DNA from: Anaerobaca sp035448545
GTDB taxonomy: Bacteria; Planctomycetota; Phycisphaerae; Sedimentisphaerales; Anaerobacaceae
Length of the DNA: 64,000 nucleotides
Reading direction: 5' to 3'
Assembly: GCA_035448545.1 (NCBI GenBank)
Contig: DAOTJE010000008.1
Location: 1 to 64,000, forward strand
The position numbers and the translations under genes were made by a program. Below are positions 52,702 to 63,603 of this stretch, piece after piece. The number at the start of each line of letters is the position of its first letter. The stretch's first letter is position 1. Below the pieces are notes generated by a model. That model did not search any database and was not told the DNA's origin. It saw nothing but the letters and a program-made list of their open reading frames with translations.

Positions 52702-53376
52702 TTGACGCAGCACAGCAGAAACGTGGATCTTATCGTCACCGATCTCGGCGGAACGATGGTCAGGACGGATGATGCGATCATGTCGGCGGTCCGCCAGGCC
52801 GCAACCGAGTTGGGTATTCCCGATGGGCATACCGACCCGGTTTACGGCGTCTTCGGCACGAGCATCTGGGAGTACATCCATGCCTGGCTGCCTGACGAGC
52901 ACAAAGAGCGGACCGACGCCTGTCACGCGCGCTTCTGGGAGCTGTTTCCCCACGCGGTGCTCGATCAGATCACCGCGTTTGAAGGCGTCGAAGAGGCTCT
53001 CGTCGAGCTCAAGCGGCGGGGCGTCCGAATCGCGGTGCTCAGCGGATTGAAGATCGAATCGATCGAGCGGATCGTCTCGACGCTTCGATTCCGGGACTGG
53101 GACGCCGTGCGCTCGTCGATGGCGCTCAAGGCCGCCGCCGACTCGCGCGCCGAGGGGATCAGGCGCCTCGTCGAGGAATTCGGCGTCGCGCCGCAGCGGA
53201 CCATCTACATCGGCGACACCGACCACGACGTCCGCCAGGCCCGCCAAGCCGGCGTGCGCGCCGCGGTCGTCAAGACGGGCGGCCAGGCCCGCAAGCATCT
53301 GCATAAGATCGAAGCCGAGAACCCCGACCACCTCCTTGCCTCCTGGCCCGATCTTGTCAATGTCGTCGCCGCCTGA
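52702..53376 (+). CDS. HAD-superfamily hydrolase, phosphonatase-like
   Basis: A 224-residue HAD enzyme with an alpha-helical type I cap. Motif I is TDLGGTMV: the nucleophile Asp is present, but the second Asp typical of phosphatases is Gly, as in the phosphonatase branch where it is Ala. Motif II is AVLSGLK, the motif III lysine region is ALKAAADSRAEGI, and motif IV is IYIGDTDHDVRQA. The start is TTG with GAGGTGG five bases upstream. The PhnX Schiff-base lysine is not evident in the cap, so a phosphonatase activity is uncertain. Confidence 0.83.
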   Translation: MTQHSRNVDLIVTDLGGTMVRTDDAIMSAVRQAATELGIPDGHTDPVYGVFGTSIWEYIHAWLPDEHKERTDACHARFWELFPHAVLDQITAFEGVEEALVELKRRGVRIAVLSGLKIESIERIVSTLRFRDWDAVRSSMALKAAADSRAEGIRRLVEEFGVAPQRTIYIGDTDHDVRQARQAGVRAAVVKTGGQARKHLHKIEAENPDHLLASWPDLVNVVAA

Positions 53377-53474
53377 CCGGCAGCCGTATCAAGCGCGGTT
53401 GAGTTCCGAAAACGGATAGGATACCATCGCGGCGTGCATCGGAATTGAATGTCCGTCTCGTGCTGGAGCCGAGC

Positions 53475-54899
53475 ATGCAGGCAACGGTGGAGATGTCCAG
53501 ACTGCGTAGAGGAGTATCGTGGCTCGCATCCTGCGCTGTCCTCACGGCGTGCTTGACGAGTTGCGGCGGATGCCGTCCGTCGCGGCCTGTGCATGAAAGG
53601 AAGTACTTGGCGGCCCCGACTGTTCTGCCGCATGTCACCGCCGAGATGAACACGCCCGGATTCTGGATTGGCCGGCTGGCGGAGCCGGACAAGGTTATTC
53701 TCTCGGGGGATGAGATCCGCGAGTTGAACAGCGACATTCGGACGCGTCTGAGACTGACGAAGGACATCACGGAGTTTCCGCAGGAATTCGACGGGCCGGA
53801 ATTGCGTACCATTCTGCGACGCGAATTGGACGGCTTTCGCAATATGACCTTGTACGACGCCGACGGTCGGCAGGTCGACACGTCGTTCTACGCATCCATA
53901 GAAGACAACATGCGCCTGGAATCCATCGGCTCCGCCGTGCAGGTCCGGTTCGGTTTCGTGGTCTGCAATGCCGACCAACGGCTGCTGCCGACCGCCGAGG
54001 GTCTGTATGCCGAGGCGGGGGACATTGATTTCGACCAGGTGCAGAACAGCGCCCTGGATATCGGCACGCCCGTGGCGATCCTGCACACGAGCGCCGACCG
54101 GCAGTGGCACTACACGATGGGCCCTTCCAGCGACGGCTGGATCGAGACGGGGAAGCTGGCGTTGTGCTCGCAGGAGCAGTTGCGGGACATAATGGGCCGG
54201 CCGTTCGTGACGGTCGTCCGGGCCAAGGGCAATGTCTATCTGGATGCGAAGCTGACGCAGTACCACGGTTTCGTCCGCATGGGATCGAGGCTGTTTCTGT
54301 CGGACGACAACGCGCAGGGCGTGGTGGGCGTGGTGTTGCCGGCGCGGGCCGATGACGGTGCTCTGGAAGTCAGAACGGGATATCTCAAACGCCAGGAGGT
54401 GGTCGCCGGGACTTTGTCCTGCACGCCCCGGCACATCATCGAGCAGGCGTTCGAGATGCTCAACACCCCTTACGGCTGGGGCGGCGCCAACGGGCAGCAG
54501 GATTGCTCGCAGTTTGTGCAGGAGGTGTTTGCGACCGTGGGCGTCCAACTGCCCCGCAACTCCTCCGATCAGGCCTGCGTGGGCCGGCTGCTCGGGGGTT
54601 TCAGGCCGGACGACTCCGACGACAAGAAGCAGCAGGCTGTGGTGACGCAGGCGATCCCCGGCGCGAGCCTTCTGCACATGAAAGGCCACGTCATGCTCTA
54701 CATCGGGGAGGTGGCAGGCCGGCCCTATGTGATCCACGACGTCTGGGCCTACCGACAAGCCAGCGGCGACGCCGACGCCATCCGCGTGATCAACCGCGTT
54801 GCCGTCACCGACCTGCACCTCGGCGAAGGCTCCCGCATCGGCTCGCTCTTGCACCGACTCGATCTTATTCGAAGCCTTGCCCTGAACCAAAAGAACTGA
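53475..54899 (+). CDS. SH3-domain NlpC/P60 endopeptidase, lipoprotein
   Basis: A 474-residue exported peptidoglycan hydrolase. The signal segment (VSWLASCAVLTACLTSCGGC) ends in lipobox-like cysteines. An N-terminal domain and one or two SH3-like modules (SALDIGTPVAILHTSADRQ, DGWIETGKLA, PFVTVVRAKGNVYLD) precede an NlpC/P60 domain with catalytic Cys in GQQDCSQFVQEVF near residue 344 and His in MKGHVMLYIGEV. A third His lies in YVIHDVWAY. GGAG precedes the ATG at 53475; TTG at 53445 is an alternative start. It likely trims peptide stems. Confidence 0.9.
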   Translation: MQATVEMSRLRRGVSWLASCAVLTACLTSCGGCRPSRPVHERKYLAAPTVLPHVTAEMNTPGFWIGRLAEPDKVILSGDEIRELNSDIRTRLRLTKDITEFPQEFDGPELRTILRRELDGFRNMTLYDADGRQVDTSFYASIEDNMRLESIGSAVQVRFGFVVCNADQRLLPTAEGLYAEAGDIDFDQVQNSALDIGTPVAILHTSADRQWHYTMGPSSDGWIETGKLALCSQEQLRDIMGRPFVTVVRAKGNVYLDAKLTQYHGFVRMGSRLFLSDDNAQGVVGVVLPARADDGALEVRTGYLKRQEVVAGTLSCTPRHIIEQAFEMLNTPYGWGGANGQQDCSQFVQEVFATVGVQLPRNSSDQACVGRLLGGFRPDDSDDKKQQAVVTQAIPGASLLHMKGHVMLYIGEVAGRPYVIHDVWAYRQASGDADAIRVINRVAVTDLHLGEGSRIGSLLHRLDLIRSLALNQKN

Positions 54900-54935
54900 A
54901 GGACTGCGGCACACTCTTCAGTAATGTGCGTCGGG

Positions 54936-55463
54936 CTACAGTCTCTTTTTCTCGAACCAGGCGAAGAGGGCCAGGCAGATGACCCAGAACAGGGCGATGA
55001 TGAGCCACGGGTTCAGGCCAAGCGTCTCAGGCAGGGCAATCGGGCCGAAGTCCTTCCACGCCAGGACGGTCCGCTTGAAGAAGGGGTAGAGTTCCGCGTA
55101 GGCCGCAGCACCGAAGAGCATGCCCACGATGGCGAAGGCCGCGTGCCAGCGGCCCTCACCCAGCGCGCCCACAGAGGTGCCGGGACAAAAGCCCATGACC
55201 GACCAGCCGGCGCCGAACAGGATGCCCCCGACGGCGACCGCGCCGAGGTTCATCGGCTTGTGCTTGAACGCCAGGACGTCGAAGTGCGCCAGCAGGTGCA
55301 GGCCGACCATGCCGACGAGGATCGCGGCGAGCATGAACTTCAGGATCGTCATGTCCTTCAATCGCATCGCGGCCACCTGCTTGTCAAAGCGCAGCACGCG
55401 ACCTTTCTGGAGCAGGAATCCGAACGCGATGCCCGTGATCAACCCGAGGATCTGTTCATTCAT
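54936..55463 (-). CDS. YeeE/YedE-family half-transporter (second half)
   Basis: A 175-residue membrane protein with about five helices. It contains GVILFGAGWSVMGFCPGTS-like motif (GILFGAGWSVMGFCPGTSVG), the conserved cysteine region of YeeE/YedE transporters that import thiosulfate. It begins MNEQILGLITGIAFGFLLQ. The ATG overlaps the previous gene by eight bases. Together the two small proteins equal one full-length YeeE, so they probably form a heterodimeric pore. Confidence 0.82.
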   Translation of the reverse strand: MNEQILGLITGIAFGFLLQKGRVLRFDKQVAAMRLKDMTILKFMLAAILVGMVGLHLLAHFDVLAFKHKPMNLGAVAVGGILFGAGWSVMGFCPGTSVGALGEGRWHAAFAIVGMLFGAAAYAELYPFFKRTVLAWKDFGPIALPETLGLNPWLIIALFWVICLALFAWFEKKRL

Positions 55464-56001
55464 GGCTCTGCCCTCCATAGACCAGTCGGGCGACGACAAT
55501 GCCCGCGCCGAAGAACATCGCCATCGCCACAAAACCGCTGACGGACAGCTGCATCATGCCGCTCAGCCCATTCCCGCTCGGACAGCCGTCGGCCATCCGC
55601 GCGCCGACCATGGCGACCAGGCCGCCGAGGATCGCTCCGGCCGCCCGCTTGGCCACGCCGGGACCGAACCGCTGCGACCACGTCGGAGGAACCGCCTCGG
55701 CGCGGAAGCTCCCGTCCGTCAGCGACGAGAGCAGCGCGCCGAGGAAGATCCCCACTACCAGCATGAACTGCCAGTCGACCTTGATTTTCTCCTTCGAGTA
55801 GTATTCATTGGCGGCCACGTGCTCCCGCGCCACCGGCTTCTGGAGCAGACCGGCGGCGCGCACGAACGTGGTCGAGGCGCCGAGGTAGTTGGCCTTACCC
55901 AGTATCCTGGTTGTTGCCAAGGCCGACGCGATCGCCAGAATGCCGGTCATCGCTCCGGCCAGATAGGGGTTCCATCCTCCGTCATCCGTTTTCCACTTCA
56001 T
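55456..56001 (-). CDS. YeeE/YedE-family half-transporter (first half)
   Basis: A 181-residue membrane protein with YLAGAMTGILAIASALATTR at the N-terminus and, near the C-terminus, GARMADGCPSGNGLSGMMQL, the conserved GCxxGxxxSG signature of YeeE/YedE sulfur transporters. GGAG precedes the ATG. It follows the ferritin gene in the oxidative-stress block. Import of thiosulfate or a related sulfur compound for cysteine or iron-sulfur repair is a plausible reason for this linkage (inference). Confidence 0.84.
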   Translation of the reverse strand: MKWKTDDGGWNPYLAGAMTGILAIASALATTRILGKANYLGASTTFVRAAGLLQKPVAREHVAANEYYSKEKIKVDWQFMLVVGIFLGALLSSLTDGSFRAEAVPPTWSQRFGPGVAKRAAGAILGGLVAMVGARMADGCPSGNGLSGMMQLSVSGFVAMAMFFGAGIVVARLVYGGQSHE

Positions 56002-56044
56002 GTCGTCGGTCTCCTTTGCCGGGCCACGGCATGGCCACGCGGCG

Positions 56045-56542
56045 TCACGCCTTGGCCTGGCGTTCGCCCAGCGCCCGGTCGAGCATGAACAGGCCGCCCT
56101 TGTGGTCGCCGATCATCTTGATCTTCTGCACGATCTCATCGGCGGAGGCTTCCTCTTCCACCTGCTCTTTGACGAACCATTGGAGGAAGATGGTGGTCGC
56201 GTAGTCCTTCTCCGCCTGCGCCAGGGCCATATGCTCGTCGAACTCACGGGACACCTTGCACTCGTGCTCGTAGGCGGCCTCGAAGGCGGCCAGCGGGCCG
56301 GCCCATTTCGTTGGCGGAGCATCGATGGCCGTCAGGAGGATGCGGGCGCCTCGCTCGCGCAGGTGGTCGTACAATCGCATCGCGTGTTCGGTTTCCTCAT
56401 GCGATTGCGCCATCATCCACTTTGCCGCGCCCGGCATGTTGATCGACTCGAAATAGGCGGCCATCGAGAGATAGAGCCTGGCGTTGAAAAACTCACGATT
56501 CATCTGGAGGTTCAGAGCGTTCGTCATCTTCTTGCTGATCAT
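56045..56542 (-). CDS. ftnA: Ferritin (FtnA-like iron-storage protein)
   Basis: A 165-residue four-helix-bundle ferritin that oxidises and stores iron. It begins MISKKMTNALNLQMNREFFN, with the ferroxidase Glu in NREFF and the E-x-x-H motif in SHEETEHAMRLYDHL. Additional acidic residues lie in FVKEQVEEEASADEIVQKI. GAAGGAG precedes the ATG; the longer frame upstream is not supported. It follows peroxiredoxin and katG in the PerR-type block, where iron sequestration complements peroxide removal. Confidence 0.9.
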   Translation of the reverse strand: MISKKMTNALNLQMNREFFNARLYLSMAAYFESINMPGAAKWMMAQSHEETEHAMRLYDHLRERGARILLTAIDAPPTKWAGPLAAFEAAYEHECKVSREFDEHMALAQAEKDYATTIFLQWFVKEQVEEEASADEIVQKIKMIGDHKGGLFMLDRALGERQAKA

Positions 56543-56707
56543 GGGATTTCTCCTTCTATGGTCTTGCGTCAGGTCGGCGCACGGTATTCCGCGCGATCCT
56601 GGCGCCATGAGACAGTGTAAACGTGTTCGCGAGCTCGTCCGTTCCGGACACGGCCCGGCGCCGTTCGAACGATCGCCCGATGCCTACGCCGCTTGCCCGC
56701 GAGGAGG

Positions 56708-57391
56708 TTACTTGCCGCCGTGCGGGCACTTCTTGAGGACCATGAACCAGTCCAGGACCTTCATGTCGGAGGCCGGTTTCTCGACCCGGTCCTTCGCGCT
56801 GCCGCACGAGCCGGGCGGCGGCACGATCACGTCGTCGCCGATCTGCCAGTTGGCCGGCGTGGCGATGCCGTAGTCGTCGCTGTGCTGCATTGCGATCAGC
56901 AGCCGCTTGATCTCGTCCATGTTCCGCCCGTTGCTCAGCGGATAGTACAGGATTGCTCGCACGATGGCCTTGGGGTCGATGATGAACACCGCGCGTACCG
57001 CCTGCGTGCTGCTGGCGGCCGGCTGGAGCATGCCGAAGGCCTTGGAGACCTCCATCGTCAGGTCGCTGATGACCGGGAAGTTCACCTCGATGCCCTTCAT
57101 CCCCTTGTACTGGATCTTCTCCTTGATCGTCCGCAGCCAGGCGATGTGGCTGTACGTGCTGTCGATCGACAGGCCCAGCAGCTTGCAGTTGAGCTTCTCG
57201 AACTCGCCGGCCATGTTGGCAAAGGTCATGAATTCGGTCGTACAGACCGGCGTGAAGTCGGCCGGGTGCGAGAAGAAGATCACCCACTTGCCCTTGAAGT
57301 CCTCGGGAAAGTTGATGGGCCCTTGCGTGGTCTCCGCCTTGAACGATGGGGCCTTCTCGCCGATCAACGGCATGCGGTTGTCGTTACACAT
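56708..57391 (-). CDS. Peroxiredoxin, Prx6/AhpC-TSA type
   Basis: A 227-residue thiol peroxidase. The peroxidatic cysteine lies in FSHPADFTPVCTTEFMTFA, the N-terminus is MCNDNRMPLIGEKAPSF, and the arginine region of the active site (FIIDPKAIVRAILYYP) is present. A C-terminal extension carries further cysteines (PPPGSCGSAKD and KKCPHGGK). AAAGGAG lies before the ATG at 57391, which decides the start over an upstream ATG. It reduces hydrogen peroxide or organic peroxides and sits between katG and ferritin. Confidence 0.92.
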   Translation of the reverse strand: MCNDNRMPLIGEKAPSFKAETTQGPINFPEDFKGKWVIFFSHPADFTPVCTTEFMTFANMAGEFEKLNCKLLGLSIDSTYSHIAWLRTIKEKIQYKGMKGIEVNFPVISDLTMEVSKAFGMLQPAASSTQAVRAVFIIDPKAIVRAILYYPLSNGRNMDEIKRLLIAMQHSDDYGIATPANWQIGDDVIVPPPGSCGSAKDRVEKPASDMKVLDWFMVLKKCPHGGK

Positions 57392-57442
57392 TCGTGGTTC
57401 TCCTTTCACTTGCGTAGGGTTCTTGGGCTTCATGATTGTCAT

Positions 57443-59641
<2,199 letters not shown>

Positions 59642-59759
59642 ACGATCGTCTCCTTTCGTTGTCTCATCTGGCGCACCTCGCGGCGGTGAACCGGGTATTC
59701 CTGGATAGCCTCTGGCCGATTGTCCTTCGCCATCGCATTGCTCCTGTTCCAAAGAATTC

Positions 59760-59774
59760 CTAAATCGTATTTAG
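59760..59774. promoter_or_regulatory. PerR/Fur-box-like palindrome upstream of katG
   Basis: A perfect inverted repeat CTAAAT-ACG-ATTTAG (minus strand reading), lying between perR and katG. Its size and AT-rich arms resemble PerR and Fur operators, and the adjacent gene encodes a PerR-type regulator. Confidence 0.65.
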
Positions 59775-59823
59775 TCTTACTTACCGCCGGCACTGTCCGT
59801 TCATCATCTCCTCGTGGTATGAC

Positions 59824-60276
59824 TCACCTTCTGGTTTTTGCGCAGTTCGTACAGACCCCTCGCAGTTGCACCTGAGCCGATTCGACACGCCCGAGTGCCG
59901 AGACGGATCTGGGGATCGGAAGGTCGTCGAGCGCCGGGCTGTAGAAGTCATGGACCCGCCCGCACGCGGTGCAGATGAAGTGGTGATGGTGGTCCGTATT
60001 GGCATCGTACCGGGCCCGCCCCGAGACGATCTCGGCCTTGCGGACCAGACCTTGGTCCTCGAGGGTCGCCAGCGTGCGATAGACCGTGTCCCGCGAGATC
60101 GCCGGCACCCGTCGGCGGACGTGCCGGTAGATCGTTTCGGCGTCCGGGTGGTTCTCGGTCCCTGCCAGTTCTCGGAAGACCTCCATCCGCTGATGCGTGG
60201 TCTTCAACCCGCCCTTCCGGCACGTCTCGGCGAACCGCTGCATCCGCCGCTCAATCTCGGCCTTCGATACCGCCAT
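59824..60276 (-). CDS. perR: PerR-type peroxide-sensing Fur-family repressor
   Basis: A 150-residue metalloregulator. The winged helix contains KTTHQRMEVFRELAGTENHP and AISRDTVYRTLATLEDQGLV. The regulatory site has His43 (ENHPDAETIY), Asp91, His97/His99 (DHHHHF) and Asp110 (GRVHDFYSP). Asp at this last position, rather than Glu, is the feature that makes PerR proteins peroxide sensitive. The structural zinc site is C102/C105 and C142/C145. It heads the block with katG, peroxiredoxin and ferritin, the classic PerR regulon. Confidence 0.9.
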   Translation of the reverse strand: MAVSKAEIERRMQRFAETCRKGGLKTTHQRMEVFRELAGTENHPDAETIYRHVRRRVPAISRDTVYRTLATLEDQGLVRKAEIVSGRARYDANTDHHHHFICTACGRVHDFYSPALDDLPIPRSVSALGRVESAQVQLRGVCTNCAKTRR

Positions 60277-60286
60277 CGGACCTTCT

Positions 60287-60311
60287 CTAAATAAGAATAA
60301 TTACGATTCAG
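60287..60311. promoter_or_regulatory. AT-rich operator candidate upstream of perR
   Basis: A CTAAATAAG segment and an ACGATTCAG segment here resemble the two halves of the katG box but with nine extra bases between. It lies 10 bases before the perR start and could mediate autoregulation. Weak evidence. Confidence 0.3.
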
Positions 60312-60529
60312 GAATGATACGCACCTCACGGTCTTTTTCACAATAAGGAAATTCCTTGCACGCGAAGCGGTTTTCCCCGATGGAGGTGGCGCGCGCCCAA
60401 TCCCCACAGGCTGAGGCGAGAGATTTGCGGTGCTCCCCGGCGTCGACGGCGGGGGCTGGCCGGACTCTGAGTTCGACCGGGCGGTTGTATGGTCGTCCCG
60501 GCGGTGGTTGGGAGGGCCCGTGTGGTGCC

Positions 60530-61447
60530 TTACACGTCGCAGGCTCTCACGGCCTGGATGAGGGACTCCATCGGGTCGCGCGTCGGGGTGTATTCATGCG
60601 CGACGTAGCCATCGTAGCCGGTCTCGACGATGGCGCGCATGACGGCGGGGTAACAGATCTCCTGGTTCTCGTCGAGCTCGTGGCGGCCCGGCACGCCGGC
60701 GGTGTGGAAGTGGCCGATGTGCCGGATGTTCTTCCGGATCGTCGCGATGAGGTCGCCCTCCATGATCTGCATGTGGTAGATGTCGAAGAGCATCTTGAAT
60801 CGCGGCGAATCCACCCGGCGGCACAGCTCGAAGGCCCACGTGTAGTTGTCGCACATGTAGCCGGGATGGTCGACCTTGCTGTTGAGCAGCTCCATGCAGA
60901 TGGTCACGCCCAGGTCCTCGGCGATCTTGACCGCCTCCTTGAGGATCGCCTGGCAGTTGTCCATCCCTTCTTCCTCGCCGATGCCGGCCCGATCTCCGGC
61001 CATGCAGATCACGTTGGGCCATTTGTACTCGGCCGCCGCCCGGATGTTCGTGCGGAAATCCTCCAGAAACTTGGCGTGCATCGACTTATTGTTGAGCCCC
61101 TGCTTGATCGAGCCGGCGCCCGGCACCATGGTCGCGACCAGATCATGCTTCTTGAGCACGTCCCATTCGTTCCTGCCGACGAGGTCGCGGCCTGCCAGCC
61201 CCATCTCGACCAGCAGTTTGGCCGTCTGCTCCTGGTCCAGCCGGACCCCGCGCAGACACCCGCCGCAGATCGACTGCTTGATCCGTCCGTTCTTCACCAC
61301 TCGACCGGTCTGCCCCCGTGCGGTTCTGGATAGTCCCATCAGTCCGGCGGAGGCGCCGACAGCCGCAGCGGCCAGTACATCGCGGCGACGGAGTAGACGT
61401 CCTCCGACTGCGGTGTTTGCATCTGCGTGCGTATGCGTGCCGTTCAT
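60530..61447 (-). CDS. Tat-exported TIM-barrel isomerase (hydroxypyruvate isomerase-like)
   Basis: A 305-residue xylose-isomerase-like TIM-barrel protein with a twin-arginine signal (LLRRRDVLAAAAVGASAGL). Barrel motifs include CMAGDRAGIGEEEGMDN, TICMELLNSKVDHPGYMCDN, KMLFDIYHMQIMEGDL with metal-binding Asp and His, GHFHTAGVPGRHELD and GYVAHEYTPTRDP. The pattern is closest to hydroxypyruvate isomerase and sugar-phosphate isomerase/epimerases (AP2Ec). AAAGGAG precedes the ATG. The protein is unusual for the family in being exported, a habit common in planctomycetes. Confidence 0.88.
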   Translation of the reverse strand: MNGTHTHADANTAVGGRLLRRRDVLAAAAVGASAGLMGLSRTARGQTGRVVKNGRIKQSICGGCLRGVRLDQEQTAKLLVEMGLAGRDLVGRNEWDVLKKHDLVATMVPGAGSIKQGLNNKSMHAKFLEDFRTNIRAAAEYKWPNVICMAGDRAGIGEEEGMDNCQAILKEAVKIAEDLGVTICMELLNSKVDHPGYMCDNYTWAFELCRRVDSPRFKMLFDIYHMQIMEGDLIATIRKNIRHIGHFHTAGVPGRHELDENQEICYPAVMRAIVETGYDGYVAHEYTPTRDPMESLIQAVRACDV

Positions 61448-61525
61448 CTCTTGCTCCTTTCAGCAATCAAGGTGCCTCGAATCGGAACCGTCTTGATAAA
61501 TCACGCGGACAAGCCGGCGAGTCTC

Positions 61526-62071
61526 TCAATCCACGAGCACCAGCCCATAGTAGTTGGGACACTGCCGGGTACTCTTGACCACCTCGATCGGGAACCCGGC
61601 CTTCTTCACCGTCGAGAAGACGTCGATCCCGCAGGCTTCCATCGCCGGCCGTGCCCGCTCGGCATGTCGGCACAGTCCCTGGTCCACGGGACACTTCTTG
61701 CAGAGGTAGCACGGACCGGCGCCCAGTCCGAACGCTTTCCAGGCGCCGCAGAGGAAGATCTCTCGCTCGAGATCCGCCACGACGGCCTTCACGTCGGCCT
61801 CGGGATCGAAGTGGATCAGCACGGCTCTGTGGTAGGCATCCAACACCTTTCGCGTTTCGTCGGGCGTGGGCGTGAACGGCGGACACACCAGACACCGCCC
61901 GTAGCCGTCACACCCAAACCGACACTTCCATCGGACCCACGGCGCGGTCTCCACGTCGGACGGTGCGACAATCCGGGCGTCCTTCGCGCCCGGCTTCTCG
62001 GTGGCCATGCGGCAGAGCATGTCGTCGGATAGGGCAGAGCCCGTTGCCGGCGTTCTCGGTTTACGGTTCAT
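61526..62071 (-). CDS. DUF2284 cysteine-rich metal-binding protein
   Basis: A 181-residue protein of the DUF2284 family. Many cysteines are grouped as WKCRFGCDGYGRCLVCPPF, GAGPCYLCKKCPVDQGLC and TRQCPNYYGLVLVD. The family is thought to bind a metal or iron-sulfur centre, with no established function. The start is the ATG at 62071. It lies between two exported sugar-metabolism proteins, 78 bases from the isomerase gene, on the same strand. Confidence 0.85.
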   Translation of the reverse strand: MNRKPRTPATGSALSDDMLCRMATEKPGAKDARIVAPSDVETAPWVRWKCRFGCDGYGRCLVCPPFTPTPDETRKVLDAYHRAVLIHFDPEADVKAVVADLEREIFLCGAWKAFGLGAGPCYLCKKCPVDQGLCRHAERARPAMEACGIDVFSTVKKAGFPIEVVKSTRQCPNYYGLVLVD

Positions 62072-62115
62072 TCGGCACCATCCCCTTCTGTCAGCATGCG
62101 GACCTTGCGATCGAA

Positions 62116-63444
62116 TCAGATCGTGTACGGAACCCGCATCGCGCGGGACCGCATCCGGTTGGCTTCCACATCGCCGACAAACTCAGCCTTGATCAGATCG
62201 AACGAGAGATTTCGCTGCAACTGCTCGCAGATATCGGCCGCCAGGCAAATGTTCATCGACCGCGCCATGACCTCCGGACTCGCCACGGGGGCTCGGCGCG
62301 AGCGGATGCAGTCGAGGAAGTCCCGCACGTGGTCCAGCGGCCGCTGTGTGCGCGCGGTGTACTCGGCCAGCACCTTCGTGTAATCGCGCAGCAGAGCCGG
62401 CGAAGAGACCTCCGTCTGTGCGTAGCCGTCTGCGGCCCCGGCCCATCCTTCGGGTCCGTCGAACCGCTCGCCGCAGGCGCCATGCCAGTACTCGCACGGG
62501 TCCCACACCGAGCCGGCGACGCGGAACAGCACGAGCTTCACTCCGTTGGACAGGCGCGTCACGATCGTCGCATCGGGTCCGGCGTACTCGAACTCGATGC
62601 GCCAGACGCCCGTCATGTCCAGCCCCGCCAGCGCCTGGGCCACGGTGTGCGCGCCCCACATCGCCACGTCGGTTGCCAGGTCGTAGAAGTGATACCACCC
62701 GCCGCCGTTGACGTACCCGGCGTTGTAGGGTCGCCACGGGCAGGGGCCAAGCCAGAGGTCCCAGTCCAGCTCCTCTTTGGGAGGTTCGGGCTCGGCGGGC
62801 AGCCAGTCGTGACGCAGCCCGTCGCGCCAACGGCAGTCGGCGTACACGGTATGGATCGGGCCGAGCCGGCCGGACCGGGCCAGCTCCATGGCGAACACGT
62901 GAGGAGGCTCGCTGAGCCGCTGAGCGCCGGTTTGATAGACCCGGCCGTAGCGGCGGGCGGTTTCCACGACCGCCTGGCCCTGCGCCATCGTCAGGCACGC
63001 CGGCTTCTCACAATAGACGTCTTTGCCTGCCCGCATCGCCAGGACCGAGGCCAGCGCGTGCCAGCGGTCGCCGGTGGCGATGAGCACGGCGTCCACGTCC
63101 GTGCGTTCGGCCAGGAACTGGCGCATGTCGCCGTACGCCGCACAGTCCTTGTTGCCGTACTTGCCGTCCACGGTGTTCTTGGCGGTTTCGCGCTTGCTCT
63201 TTACGACGTCGCAGACGGCGACCCACTGCACATCCGGCTGCGTCAGCATGTACCCCAAGTCGTAGGAACCCCGGCCGCCCAGGCCGATGCCGCCCATCAC
63301 GATGCGCTCACTGGCCGCCACCGCTCCGCCGCGCCCCAGGGCCGATGCCGGAACGTAGTAGGGCAGCGCCATCGCCCCGGCCGCCATCGCCCCACGTGCC
63401 AGAAACCGCCGCCGCGTCAGTGTCCTGCTGCTGTCGTCGCTCAT
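62116..63444 (-). CDS. Tat-exported Gfo/Idh/MocA-family oxidoreductase
   Basis: A 442-residue NAD(P)-binding oxidoreductase with a Tat signal (LTRRRFLARGAMAAGAMALP). The Rossmann region is IVMGGIGLGGRGSYDLG, with AVLIATGDRWHALASVLAMR and the substrate-lysine motif KDVYCEKPACLTMAQG. The C-terminal domain contains GGGWYHFYDLATDVAMWGAH, with metal- or substrate-binding residues. AAGGA lies upstream of the ATG at 63444; the longer frame crosses the divergent promoter region. Members of this exported group act on sugars or inositols. Confidence 0.9.
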   Translation of the reverse strand: MSDDSSRTLTRRRFLARGAMAAGAMALPYYVPASALGRGGAVAASERIVMGGIGLGGRGSYDLGYMLTQPDVQWVAVCDVVKSKRETAKNTVDGKYGNKDCAAYGDMRQFLAERTDVDAVLIATGDRWHALASVLAMRAGKDVYCEKPACLTMAQGQAVVETARRYGRVYQTGAQRLSEPPHVFAMELARSGRLGPIHTVYADCRWRDGLRHDWLPAEPEPPKEELDWDLWLGPCPWRPYNAGYVNGGGWYHFYDLATDVAMWGAHTVAQALAGLDMTGVWRIEFEYAGPDATIVTRLSNGVKLVLFRVAGSVWDPCEYWHGACGERFDGPEGWAGAADGYAQTEVSSPALLRDYTKVLAEYTARTQRPLDHVRDFLDCIRSRRAPVASPEVMARSMNICLAADICEQLQRNLSFDLIKAEFVGDVEANRMRSRAMRVPYTI

Positions 63445-63537
63445 AAGGTTCGTCCTTGTTCCCACAATCTCATCGTCGTGACCCAGCCTGCGTCGGGGGC
63501 GGCCTGAATTCCAGCGTTCCACCCGGGCCGCCGCACG

Positions 63538-63566
63538 TTCACACCGAAGCGGCGTCCGTGTACAAT
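63538..63566 (+). promoter_or_regulatory. Candidate promoter of the rightmost gene
   Basis: TTCACA at 63538-63543 and TACAAT at 63561-63566, 17 bases apart, about 38 bases before the ATG. Confidence 0.55.
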
Positions 63567-63603
63567 GGGTCTTACGCAACCAGTATAGCATGGAGCCGGC
63601 ATC

